A stretch of 23,418 nucleotides of DNA from an uncultured Oscillospiraceae bacterium (GTDB lineage: Bacteria > Bacillota > Clostridia > Oscillospirales > Acutalibacteraceae). This document shows positions 15,317-21,838 of this stretch, piece by piece (the first letter of the stretch is position 1; every line of letters begins with the position of its first letter). Where the stretch lies: the NCBI GenBank assembly GCA_900543525.1, contig UQRS01000033.1, forward strand, positions 1-23,418, read 5' to 3'. Both the position numbers and the translations under genes were made by a program. The notes under the pieces are model-generated. The model did not search any database. It was not told where the DNA came from and saw nothing but the letters and a program-made list of their open reading frames with translations.

Positions 15317-15649
15317 ATGAAACTGATTTTTGCGATTGTCGGTGCGGATGATGCCGGCGCGGTGCAGGTTGCCCTGACCAAAGCCGGACACATGGTCACC
15401 AAGCTGTCCACCTCGGGCGGTTTTCTCAAGGTTGGAAACGTCACCTTCATGATCGGGACCTCGGACAACAAGGTGAATGAGATTATCGACATCTTCTCCA
15501 CCTATTGCCGCAAGCGTGCGCAGGCCGCGCCGAACAATAACTTCTTCGGAAGCGATCCGATCTCCGACGACTATGCGGCGCAGATTCCGGTTTCGGCCGG
15601 CGGTGCGACGGTGTTTGTCACCGATGTCACCCGGTTTGAGAAATTATGA
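15317..15649 (+). CDS. darA: Cyclic-di-AMP receptor, PII-like (DarA/PstA, YaaQ)
   Basis: A 110-aa PII-like trimeric signal protein that binds cyclic di-AMP. The sequence shows the family pattern: MKLIFAIVGADDAG, TKLSTSGGFLKVGN and TFMIG in the core, the T- and B-loop region rich in Asn/Ala (AAPNNNFFG), and a final strand GATVFVTDVTRFEKL. Full length. The ATG at 15317 is 6 nt after AAAGGAAGG. It overlaps holB by 4 nt (ATGA), as expected for one message. The locus order agrees with B. subtilis, where yaaQ is separated from holB by yaaR; yaaR is missing here. The downstream target of DarA is not known. Confidence 0.95.
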   Translation: MKLIFAIVGADDAGAVQVALTKAGHMVTKLSTSGGFLKVGNVTFMIGTSDNKVNEIIDIFSTYCRKRAQAAPNNNFFGSDPISDDYAAQIPVSAGGATVFVTDVTRFEKL

Positions 15650-16608
15650 GGCTTTCGGAATTTGTCGGCAACCGCCCGGTCGTTCGCGCGATCGGGAACA
15701 TGCTGCAAAGCGGTCGGCTGCCGCACGCGATCCTGATCGGGGGAGAAAAGGGCCTCGGCCGGCATACGCTGGCGCAGATTCTGGCGGCCGGTGCGGTCTG
15801 CACGGGGCAGACGCCTCCCTGCGGCGATTGCCGGGAGTGCCGTCTGGCCGGGCAGGGAACCCATCCCGACATCGCGGTGATCGAGCCGGACAGCGCGTTT
15901 ATCAAGGTTGAGCAGATCCGTGCGCTGCGGCAGGCGGCCTTTGTCCTGCCCAATCAGGCGGCGCGCCGGGTATTCATCCTGGACGGCGCGGACAAAATGA
16001 ACGACACGGCGGCCAACGCTCTGCTCAAGGTGCTGGAGGAGCCGCCGGCCACCGCCATGTTTATCCTGCTGGCCGAACGCCCCTCCGCTTTGCTGGAGAC
16101 GATCCTCTCCCGCTGCGTCTGCTTTACCCTTTCGGCCCCGGAGCCGGAGGCGGCCGCGGCCTGCCTTCTGCAGCGGGCGGATGGCTGGGACGAGACGGCC
16201 GTGCACGCCGCGGCGGCTGCGGCCGGCGGCAACATCGGCGCGGCGATCGAGCTGCTCGGCAGCAAGGATGAGACGGGGGCGCTTTGTGCCGACCTCCTTT
16301 GCGCGGCCGAGTCGGGCAGCGAGCTGGACACTCTGCGCCTGCTCCGCAAGCTGGAGGGGAAGGACACCCGGCGGCGAACCGGCCTCGTTTTGCAGGGGCT
16401 GAAAACCGAGCTGGAACGCCGCATCACGGCAAAAGCGGCCGGAAAAGCGCTGCCTGCCGGGACGGCCGGCGGAGGGATTCCTCTGCCCCGGCTGATGAAA
16501 ATGCTTGCCGGGGTAGAGGCAGCCGAAAGCCAGAACCTCGCCAATGCGGGAACGGCGCTGCTGCTTACGAATTTATGCGCTTGTTTTCATACGCCGATTG
16601 ATGTATAA
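15646..16608 (+). CDS. holB: DNA polymerase III delta' subunit
   Basis: A 320-aa clamp-loader subunit of the AAA+ family. The N-terminal ATPase-like domain has a degenerate Walker A (GGEKGLGRHT: Arg39 for Lys, His40 for Thr), four zinc-binding cysteines (52, 59, 62, 65), LLKVLEEPP (127-134) and the SRC motif (155-157) that supplies the arginine finger to a neighbouring subunit. The C-terminal collar domain is weakly conserved and Ala-rich, as usual. Delta' is normally not an active ATPase, so the Walker changes fit. Starts inside the darA stop. The 3' end carries a promoter for ricT. Confidence 0.95.
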   Translation: MRLSEFVGNRPVVRAIGNMLQSGRLPHAILIGGEKGLGRHTLAQILAAGAVCTGQTPPCGDCRECRLAGQGTHPDIAVIEPDSAFIKVEQIRALRQAAFVLPNQAARRVFILDGADKMNDTAANALLKVLEEPPATAMFILLAERPSALLETILSRCVCFTLSAPEPEAAAACLLQRADGWDETAVHAAAAAAGGNIGAAIELLGSKDETGALCADLLCAAESGSELDTLRLLRKLEGKDTRRRTGLVLQGLKTELERRITAKAAGKALPAGTAGGGIPLPRLMKMLAGVEAAESQNLANAGTALLLTNLCACFHTPIDV

Positions 16609-16609
16609 T
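16581..16609 (+). promoter_or_regulatory. Candidate ricT promoter inside the holB 3' end
   Basis: TTGTTT (16581-16586), a 17-nt spacer and a consensus TATAAT (16604-16609), overlapping the last codons and stop of holB. The predicted start (about 16616) coincides with the first base pairs of a hairpin. Confidence 0.55.
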
Positions 16610-16614
16610 AAACT

Positions 16615-16649
16615 GTCAGCAAACCCTCCTCTGCCGGAGGGCGGGCTGA
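16615..16649 (+). other. Two-part hairpin at the predicted 5' end of the ricT message
   Basis: GTCAGC (16615-16620) pairs with GCTGAC (16644-16649), and CCCTCC (16623-16628) with GGAGGG (16635-16640), separated by a small internal loop. No U tract follows on the plus strand, so it is not a terminator; a 5'-terminal stem that stabilises the message is a plausible role. Confidence 0.45.
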
Positions 16650-16709
16650 CGGTACAAACGAAAAAAGATTCAGCCGAACACAAACATCGATTGGCTTTTG
16701 GAGGAATAT

Positions 16710-17573
16710 ATGGCAACTGTAATTGGTGTAAAATTTAAAGACGGCGGCCGGGTTTATTATTTTGACCCGGGCGATATGGATCCGCAGAAGGGCGACCTCG
16801 CGGTGGTGGAAACCTCCCGCGGGGTGGAGTGCGGGGAGGTTGTGATGCAGCGGACCGAGGTGGAGGAGAGCGAGGTTATAAAACCGCTGAAAAAGCTGGT
16901 TCGCCTTGCCACCGACGCCGACCGCAGGCGGACGGAGGAAAACCGTAAAAAAGAAGCCGACGCGCTGCGCACCTGCCAGAAGAAGGCTGACGCCCACAAG
17001 CTGGAGATGAAGGTCGTGGGCGCCGAGTACGCCTTTGACGGGAGCAAGATCCTGTTCTATTTCACGGCCGACGGACGGGTGGATTTCCGCGAGCTGGTCA
17101 AGGATCTCGCCTCGGTTTTCCGCACCCGCATCGAGCTGCGGCAGATCGGCGTTCGGGATGAGGCCAAGATGCTCGGCGGCCTCGGCATATGCGGACAGCC
17201 CTTTTGCTGCTCGCGCTTTCTGAACGGGTTTCAGCCGGTTTCGATCAAAATGGCAAAGGAGCAGGGTCTTTCCCTCAACCCGACCAAAATTTCGGGCAGC
17301 TGCGGACGGCTGATGTGCTGCTTGAAATATGAGCAGAACGCTTATGAATATCTGAACAAAATCACGCCGCGCAACGGCTCGATTGTTCAGACGCCGGAGG
17401 GACGCGGTGTTGTAGTGGACGCGGCGCCTCTGACCGGGAAGCTGAAGGTTCGCGTCGGGGAGGAGGACGCGCAGCTCAGCGAGTTCACCCGGGAGGAGGT
17501 AAAGCTCCTCCAGCCGCCGAAGAAGGGCAAATCCTCCGCCCTGAAGGAGAAGGACGGCGGAAAGGGAAAATAA
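16710..17573 (+). CDS. ricT: PSP1-domain protein RicT (YaaT)
   Basis: A 287-aa protein of the PSP1/RicT family. In B. subtilis RicT joins RicA and RicF in the Y-complex, which carries Fe-S clusters and with RNase Y controls mRNA processing, sporulation, competence and biofilm. The Cys signature is intact: Cys161, Cys166, Cys167 in GLGICGQPFCCSRF and Cys198, Cys203, Cys204 in SCGRLMCCLKYE. The N-terminal PSP1 start (VIGVKFKDGGRVYYFDPG) and a lysine-rich disordered tail are typical. The ATG at 16710 follows GGAGG by 5 nt; a TTG at 16698 overlaps that site. RicA and RicF are not encoded in the window. Own promoter and terminator suggest it can be made apart from holB. Confidence 0.95.
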   Translation: MATVIGVKFKDGGRVYYFDPGDMDPQKGDLAVVETSRGVECGEVVMQRTEVEESEVIKPLKKLVRLATDADRRRTEENRKKEADALRTCQKKADAHKLEMKVVGAEYAFDGSKILFYFTADGRVDFRELVKDLASVFRTRIELRQIGVRDEAKMLGGLGICGQPFCCSRFLNGFQPVSIKMAKEQGLSLNPTKISGSCGRLMCCLKYEQNAYEYLNKITPRNGSIVQTPEGRGVVVDAAPLTGKLKVRVGEEDAQLSEFTREEVKLLQPPKKGKSSALKEKDGGKGK

Positions 17574-17592
17574 AAAAGGGGCTGTCTCTTTT
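17574..17592 (+). terminator. Short terminator after ricT
   Basis: AAAAGGG (17574-17580) pairs with CTCTTTT (17586-17592) with one G-U pair and a 5-nt loop; the U-rich strand is the 3' arm. It begins at the base after the ricT stop codon. The stem is weak in GC, so termination may be partial. Confidence 0.45.
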
Positions 17593-17628
17593 CCGGAACA
17601 TAGCCGTCACGTATAAAAGGGTGAGTAC

Positions 17629-17669
17629 CCGCACAAGCTTTAAGGTGTGCGGCCGCCTTTGCCGGGCGG
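17629..17669 (+). other. Tandem GC-rich hairpins before the ACT-like gene
   Basis: CCGCAC (17629-17634)/GTGCGG (17647-17652) and CCGCC (17653-17657)/GGCGG (17665-17669) are adjacent stems; the second is followed by TTT and then an A run. They could form a leader structure or a weak terminator ahead of the next gene. Confidence 0.35.
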
Positions 17670-17694
17670 TTTAAAAAAGGAGCTGAAATTTACG

Positions 17695-17949
17695 ATGGAC
17701 TGTTATCATATTATCGGACTGCGCGTAAAGCACCGTACGACCGGTGCGGCAAAATTGCAGGAGATGCTGACCAAATTCGGCTGCCATATCAAGCTGCGCG
17801 TCGGCCTGCATGAGACGGGTGAGGGCTTTTGCTCCGACGACGGCGTTATTTTGCTGCAGGTCTGCGGCGAGCCCGAAACCATTCGGGAGATGCTGGACGC
17901 CTTTGACAAGCTGGATGGAGTCAAGGCCAAGCTGATGGAGCTGGACTGA
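17695..17949 (+). CDS. Small ACT-like protein (TM1266-type fold proposed)
   Basis: An 84-aa protein with no signal or membrane segment. The pattern IIGLRVKHRTTGAAKLQEMLTK, then GCHIKLRVGLHE, CSDDGVILLQVCG and a last helix leading to LDGVKAKLMEL resembles the beta-alpha-beta-beta-alpha-beta ACT-like fold of TM1266 proteins, some of which are annotated as regulators of [FeFe]-hydrogenase systems. The fold call is from pattern recognition and is tentative; no hydrogenase gene is nearby. ATG 17695 lies 12 nt after AAGGAG, a long spacing; no better in-frame start was seen. Last plus-strand gene before the convergent terminator. Confidence 0.75.
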   Translation: MDCYHIIGLRVKHRTTGAAKLQEMLTKFGCHIKLRVGLHETGEGFCSDDGVILLQVCGEPETIREMLDAFDKLDGVKAKLMELD

Positions 17950-17986
17950 TCGCCGGACGACCGGATGACCGGCAAGGCTTGCGGCG

Positions 17987-18001
17987 GTCTGCGGTGCAGA
18001 C
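17987..18001 (+). terminator. Small hairpin after the ACT-like gene
   Basis: GTCTGC-ggt-GCAGAC (17987-18001) is followed by GGTTTGTTTT. It may be a first, weaker terminator for the plus-strand genes ahead of the strong one at 18019. Confidence 0.4.
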
Positions 18002-18018
18002 GGTTTGTTTTACAAAAG

Positions 18019-18069
18019 AAAACCCGCTTGGAGGATGGCATTTTGCCTCATATCCTCCGGGCGGGTTTT
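18019..18069. terminator. Strong bidirectional terminator between converging genes
   Basis: 18019-18036 pairs with 18052-18069 over 18 positions, two of them U-G when read on the plus strand, with a 15-nt loop that itself contains a short GGC/GCC stem. The arms end in TTTTG on the plus strand and TTTTCTTTTG on the minus strand, so it can stop transcripts from both sides. The rest of the 239-nt gap (17950-18188) shows no gene. Confidence 0.9.
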
Positions 18070-18188
18070 GTATTTCAAAAAATCGGCATGATGGATCAGC
18101 TTTTTTGGCCGCCGTTAAGCGTGCCGGGAAAAGAAAGCATGACGACGGCTGCAAATTCCGACTTCGGGAGGTGTGCGGCTGCCCAGCC

Positions 18189-19064
18189 TTAGTCCATATG
18201 TACCTTTTCGCGCGTTTTTTCCTTCATGCGCTTCAGCCGGTCAAGCAGCTCCGCGCCATGCTTCCGGGCGTTCTCCTCCCGCTCCTTCGACAAACGGCCA
18301 AGGTTCGGGAAGGCTTTTTTCAGCCGGGCGGCGCCAAAATTCTTTTCGGCCATCAGCGCGTCCAGCTTTACCCGGTTCTGCTCCAGCCGGTCGCGGAGCT
18401 TCTCCAGGCGCTCGCGCCCCTGCTCCAGCTCGGGCTGGTGCTTCTCATAAAGCTGGCGGCTTTGCTCGACTCCCTTGAAAATCCCCTCGCCCAGCTCGTC
18501 CGAGATGCGGCGCATCCGCGTCTCAAACTCCTCCAACCGGCGGAACCTGGCCTGCAGCTTGCAGAGGGTGACCACCGTCATAGTGAGGTCGAGCGCAAAC
18601 AGCACGTCGGTCACGCACAGAAGGATGATGCCCACAAGGTGCGGGAAAGCGTCGATCAGCCGCATGACAAGAGGCTGCACCACCTTCATCACGGCGACGC
18701 AGGCCACTCCCCACAGAAGGGAAAACTGCGGGCAGATGTACCCGCCGATGTTCCCCCGGAAGGCGGAGTAATCCCACCACTTCTGGTGGAAAAAGCGCTC
18801 CAGCACAAAGCCGGTCACAAGCTCCAGCAGGGAGGTCAGCACCACCGCCCCCACAAAAAGCAGCAGCCAGCTGTTCGCAAGCGGCGTCAGCAGCAGGGCG
18901 ACAATCAGCATTCCAAAGCCATAAATCGGGCAGACCGGCCCGGTTAAAAAGCCGCGGTTGACAAAGGTGCCCGATTTGACGGCGGCAAAGGCCACCTCAC
19001 AGCACCAGCCGACAAAGGCGTAGATAACGAAGATCCAGTACATTTGATATAAGGTGAAAGTCAT
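18189..19064 (-). CDS. PF06541 (CmpB-like) membrane protein with coiled-coil tail
   Basis: A 291-aa protein of the putative ABC-transporter type IV family (PF06541). The first 165 residues hold about five membrane helices and the family patterns FVNRGFLTGPVCPIYGFG and WWDYSAFRGNIGGYI; residues 165-291 are a long charged helix, likely a cytoplasmic coiled coil (QARFRRLEEF through REKTREKVHMD). The family is labelled ABC permease, but no ATPase or binding-protein gene lies near, and the true function is unknown. AGAGGG lies 3 nt before the ATG, rather close. Separated from the upstream zinc-ribbon gene by a strong terminator, so it should have its own promoter in the 105-nt gap, which I could not place. 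Confidence 0.88.
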   Translation of the reverse strand: MTFTLYQMYWIFVIYAFVGWCCEVAFAAVKSGTFVNRGFLTGPVCPIYGFGMLIVALLLTPLANSWLLLFVGAVVLTSLLELVTGFVLERFFHQKWWDYSAFRGNIGGYICPQFSLLWGVACVAVMKVVQPLVMRLIDAFPHLVGIILLCVTDVLFALDLTMTVVTLCKLQARFRRLEEFETRMRRISDELGEGIFKGVEQSRQLYEKHQPELEQGRERLEKLRDRLEQNRVKLDALMAEKNFGAARLKKAFPNLGRLSKEREENARKHGAELLDRLKRMKEKTREKVHMD

Positions 19065-19083
19065 TTTCCCTCTACTCCCCTTA

Positions 19084-19135
19084 AAAAGGCGGAATACCCG
19101 AACGCCTGCTTTCCGGTTGAGGTATTCCGCCTTTT
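19084..19135 (-). terminator. Terminator of the marR-citrate synthase operon
   Basis: A perfect 15-bp inverted repeat (19084-19098 with 19121-19135) has a 22-nt loop. On the minus strand the stem runs into TTTTTAA; the plus strand also ends in TTTT. It starts about 35 nt past the stop of the zinc-ribbon gene. Confidence 0.9.
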
Positions 19136-19169
19136 GTGTCCCTGTTCGCCTGCCGCAAAAACTCCGGAA

Positions 19170-19565
19170 TCAGAACCGGATGCGGATGGAAAATTCCTTT
19201 CCGCATTTGGGGCAGCGGACGGTGTGCCGTCCTTTATCCCGCGGCACTCTGAGGGTCGCGCCGCAGATTTTGCATTTGATATACCGATGGGTTTTATCCT
19301 TCTGCCGCTCCTGCTGCTGCCGGGCGCGCGACCTTGCCCCGCCGAGGAGCTGCAAAAACTTCCGGTTTTCCGCCTGCCGGGCGGGGAAGTTGCGCGACAG
19401 CATCCGGAACAGGCAGAGAATGCACAGCAGCGCGCAGAGGATGTACAGTATCCATGAACGGACGAAAATGTTGATGACCGCAAGCACGGCCCAGATGGCC
19501 AGATTCAGCTGACCCAGCCGATCAAGCCCGTACCTTCCGTAAAAGAAATTTTGCAGAAAACGCAA
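19170..19565 (-). CDS. Small membrane protein with C-terminal zinc ribbon
   Basis: A 131-aa protein with two hydrophobic segments (about residues 20-35 and 38-54), a basic linker (RSRARQQQERQKDK) and a zinc ribbon at the end: Cys98-x-x-Cys101 and Cys118-x-x-Cys121 (CPKCGKEF). Both ends probably face the cytoplasm, placing the ribbon inside. The family is widespread in Clostridia but I know no function. TTG start with AGAAGG about 9 nt upstream; the gap to the citrate synthase stop is 15 nt, so it is co-transcribed, and the operon ends after it. Confidence 0.85.
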   Translation of the reverse strand: MRFLQNFFYGRYGLDRLGQLNLAIWAVLAVINIFVRSWILYILCALLCILCLFRMLSRNFPARQAENRKFLQLLGGARSRARQQQERQKDKTHRYIKCKICGATLRVPRDKGRHTVRCPKCGKEFSIRIRF

Positions 19566-19580
19566 TTTTTGGCACCTTCT

Positions 19581-20939
19581 TTACCGGTCGGACAGCCGGA
19601 CATAGGGCGTTTCGGTGCAGACGCTCATATAAGCCGGGCGGATGATCTTGCCGTTGCCGGCCAGTTCCTCGATCCGATGGGCGCTCCATCCGGCGATTCG
19701 CGCCACGGCGAAGAGCGGCGTGTACAGCTCATGCGGAAGCCCCAGCATGCTGTAGGCAAAGCCGCTGAAAAAGTCGACGTTGGCGCTGACCCCTTTGTAA
19801 ATCTGGCGCTTGGCAGCGATCGCCTTTGGCGCCAGACGCTCAACCGCAAGGTAGAGGTCGTACTCCTTCTCCCGGCCCTTTTCCCGCGAGAGCTGCTCGA
19901 CAAAGCTCTTGAAAACTCTGGCGCGCGGGTCGGATACCGAGTAGACCGCGTGCCCCATGCCGTAGATCAGACCCTTTTTATCAAAGGCCTCCTTATCCAG
20001 CAGCCGGCCGAGATAGGCCAGAATCTCCTCATCATCCGACCAGTTGTGCACCTGCTTTTTCAGGTCGTCGAACATCTGCACAACCTTGATGTTGGCGCCG
20101 CCGTGCCGCGGCCCCTTCAGCGAGCCGAGCGCGGCCGCGATGGCCGAATAGGTATCGGTCCCCGACGAGGTGACGACGTGGGTCGTGAAGGTCGAGTTGT
20201 TGCCGCCGCCGTGCTCTGCATGCAGAACCAGCGCCATGTCGAGCACCCGCGCCTCCAGCTTGGTGTACTTTTTGTCCGGCCGCAGCAGGCGGAGAATATT
20301 CTCCGCCGTGGAAAGCTCCGGCTTGGGCTGGTGGATGATCAGGCTTTTGTTCTTATGAAAATGGATGTAGGCGTTGTAGCCATAGACCGAAATCAGCGGA
20401 AAAACCGCAATCAGCTGCAGGCACTGCCGCAGCACATTCTCGATCGAAATATCCTCCGGATTCTTGTCGTAGGCGTAGAGGGAAAGCACGCTTTTCGCCA
20501 GCGCGTTCATCATGTCGCTGCTCGGCGCCTTCATCACGACGTCGCGGACAAACCCGGCCGGCAGCCGCCGATAGTGCGCCAGCAGCTCGCAGAAGCTTTT
20601 CAGCTCCTCCGCCCCGGGCAGACGGCCGAACAGCAGAAGATAGACCGTCTCCTCAAAGCCGAAACGATCCTCCGCCACGTGGCCGGCGATCAAATCCTCC
20701 ACATTGATTCCGCGGTAGAACAGCTTGCCGTCGCAGGGCACCGTCTTGCCGTCGACCACCTTGTTCTGCCGGATTTCGGAAATGTCCGTAAGGCCGGTTA
20801 ATACGCCCTTGCCGTTGACGTCGCGCAGACCCCGCTTGACATCGTATTTGGAGTACAGCGCCGGGTCAATCTTACCGTTTTCGACGCAGATTTCGGCCAG
20901 TGACTTTACCATGGCGGCCGTTTCGGTGTTACGAATCAT
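19581..20939 (-). CDS. gltA: Citrate synthase
   Basis: A 452-aa citrate/2-methylcitrate synthase family enzyme that condenses acetyl-CoA with oxaloacetate (2-methylcitrate activity cannot be excluded from sequence). Active-site regions are present: LHAEHGGGNNSTF, GPRHGGAN and GMGHAVYSVSDPRARVF; the longer N-terminal part (residues 1-75) is typical of the clostridial branch. I place the start at ATG 20939; a GTG at 20948 is in frame and neither has a good binding site, so translation may be coupled to marR, which ends 32 nt upstream. No aconitase or isocitrate dehydrogenase gene lies nearby. In a fermentative anaerobe the enzyme most likely feeds glutamate synthesis (inference). Confidence 0.95.
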   Translation of the reverse strand: MIRNTETAAMVKSLAEICVENGKIDPALYSKYDVKRGLRDVNGKGVLTGLTDISEIRQNKVVDGKTVPCDGKLFYRGINVEDLIAGHVAEDRFGFEETVYLLLFGRLPGAEELKSFCELLAHYRRLPAGFVRDVVMKAPSSDMMNALAKSVLSLYAYDKNPEDISIENVLRQCLQLIAVFPLISVYGYNAYIHFHKNKSLIIHQPKPELSTAENILRLLRPDKKYTKLEARVLDMALVLHAEHGGGNNSTFTTHVVTSSGTDTYSAIAAALGSLKGPRHGGANIKVVQMFDDLKKQVHNWSDDEEILAYLGRLLDKEAFDKKGLIYGMGHAVYSVSDPRARVFKSFVEQLSREKGREKEYDLYLAVERLAPKAIAAKRQIYKGVSANVDFFSGFAYSMLGLPHELYTPLFAVARIAGWSAHRIEELAGNGKIIRPAYMSVCTETPYVRLSDR

Positions 20940-20971
20940 ATGTATCACTACTTTCTGTTTGGAATGACGTT

Positions 20972-21460
20972 TCAGAATTTGGGGGCGGCCTGCGGGAGAG
21001 AGGCAGGAAGCGCGGTCAGCTCCTCCTCCAGGATGCCGTGCAGCTGCTCGGACAGCGCCCGCAGTGTGTGCATATTTTCCTCCCCCATGCGATTGAAAAC
21101 GCGGCCGGCCAGTTTTGCGACCAGCTCGTTCTCCTTTAAAAAGAGGCTGCGCCCCTTTTCGGTCAGCTTAACGTAAGTGTTGCGCCGGTTCTCCGCGTCG
21201 GTGACCCGCTCAAGATACCCTCTGCTCTCCAGCCCGCGGAGGGTGCGGGAGACCGAGGCCGGCGTAACCTCCAGCGCGACGGCCAAACGGGAGACGTTGA
21301 CCGAGTTGGCCCGATTCTCCACATAATCGCCGAACCGCCGGATGATCGAGAGAAGGAAAAACTCCCCCTGCGTGACGGCGTGCAGCGTACTGCCGAGGTT
21401 GAGCCGCGCCAATTCATGCAGAATTTCCAGGAAAATTTCTTCTTCCCGTGTTGTGTCCAA
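20972..21460 (-). CDS. MarR family transcriptional regulator
   Basis: A 162-aa winged-helix regulator. The DNA-binding core covers about residues 30-115: NVSRLAVALEVTPASVSRTLRGLESRGYLERV is the helix-turn-helix and the wing carries the family Asp-Arg pattern as DAENRRNTYVKLTEKG; flanking helices form the dimer interface. TTG start, 10 nt after AGGAGG. First gene of an operon with citrate synthase and the zinc-ribbon protein. A consensus promoter with an inverted repeat at its start point suggests that it represses its own operon. No ligand can be inferred; the absence of a conserved sensing Cys argues against thiol sensing. Confidence 0.93.
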   Translation of the reverse strand: MDTTREEEIFLEILHELARLNLGSTLHAVTQGEFFLLSIIRRFGDYVENRANSVNVSRLAVALEVTPASVSRTLRGLESRGYLERVTDAENRRNTYVKLTEKGRSLFLKENELVAKLAGRVFNRMGEENMHTLRALSEQLHGILEEELTALPASLPQAAPKF

Positions 21461-21493
21461 AGCCGGACCACCTCCTCTTCAGGCTGCAAAGCC

Positions 21494-21511
21494 TAACCGT
21501 TAACAAGGTTA
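21494..21511. promoter_or_regulatory. Candidate MarR operator
   Basis: TAACC (21494-21498) and GGTTA (21507-21511) are inverted half-sites 8 nt apart, with GTTAAC between them. The 18-bp span is typical of MarR dimer sites, and it lies about 5-25 nt downstream of the predicted marR start point. Confidence 0.5.
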
Positions 21512-21523
21512 AACGTTTTTTTC

Positions 21524-21552
21524 ATTATACCACAGCGGCCGGGTGTTGTCAA
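21524..21552 (-). promoter_or_regulatory. Consensus sigma-A promoter of the marR operon
   Basis: On the minus strand, TTGACA (21552-21547), a 17-nt spacer and TATAAT (21529-21524): a full match to both hexamers. The predicted start near 21517 gives a leader of about 57 nt that includes the operator-like repeat and the AGGAGG site. Confidence 0.85.
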
Positions 21553-21595
21553 ATTCTCTTTCGGCTGGAGAGGAGGTGCCGCATTCCAAAATAAT

Positions 21596-21624
21596 GTGAC
21601 GAAATCCCCCGCACGTCATATAAA
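21596..21624 (+). promoter_or_regulatory. Upstream candidate promoter for the 21839 gene
   Basis: GTGACG (21596-21601), 17-nt spacer, TATAAA (21619-21624). It points away from the marR promoter and would give a leader of about 210 nt. Confidence 0.4.
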
Positions 21625-21648
21625 GCGTGAGATTTTTCTGAAAAAAGA

Positions 21649-21677
21649 TTTTCATACGCGACAAAATGTGCTATACT
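21649..21677 (+). promoter_or_regulatory. Downstream candidate promoter with extended -10
   Basis: TTTTCA (21649-21654), 17-nt spacer, TATACT (21672-21677) preceded by TGC, an extended -10. It would give a leader of about 155 nt. Confidence 0.45.
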
Positions 21678-21703
21678 GGGTCTGCCGTCACGACCTCTGG
21701 CAA

Positions 21704-21808
21704 GGCGGCTTTGTCAAAAGCGAAAGCGCTTCCTGCCGCCAAAGGGCCGGCCGGGATTTCGTAATATGAGAAAAGCTTTCAGAACACGCCGGGGCGCTTT
21801 TGCCCGGC
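21704..21808 (+). other. Hairpin-rich leader of the 21839 gene
   Basis: GGCGGC (21704-21709) pairs with GCCGCC (21735-21740) and encloses a smaller stem capped by a GAAA loop (about 21719-21731). Further on, GCCGGG (21788-21793) pairs with CCCGGC (21803-21808) and is followed by TGAATTTTC, a weak terminator-like end. The arrangement suggests a regulated leader, but I cannot match it to a known riboswitch. The rest of the 378-nt gap between marR and this gene holds only the promoters described. Confidence 0.4.
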
Positions 21809-21838
21809 TGAATTTTCAGAAGAAAAGGAGGGGATCGA

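Noticed and set aside
15126..15320. 64-codon plus-strand frame in the gap where tmk would be expected
   Set aside because: No binding site, no similarity to thymidylate kinase, and it contains the hairpins of that gap.
13717..15501. 594-codon open frame on the minus strand opposite the decarboxylase and darA
   Set aside because: It is an antisense shadow of GC-rich coding DNA: low-complexity Arg/Gly/Pro-rich product, no ribosome binding site, and it covers two well-supported plus-strand genes.
17578..17588. GGGGCTGTCTC resembles the end of some insertion sequences
   Set aside because: No partner inverted repeat, transposase or target duplication; a short terminator explains it better.
21680..21780. 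Possible c-di-GMP-I (GEMM) riboswitch: CACG, GGCAA and a GAAA-capped stem occur in order
   Set aside because: The second conserved half (the GGTAGCC-like part) and the core CGCAAAGC are missing, so the resemblance is not enough to name a class.
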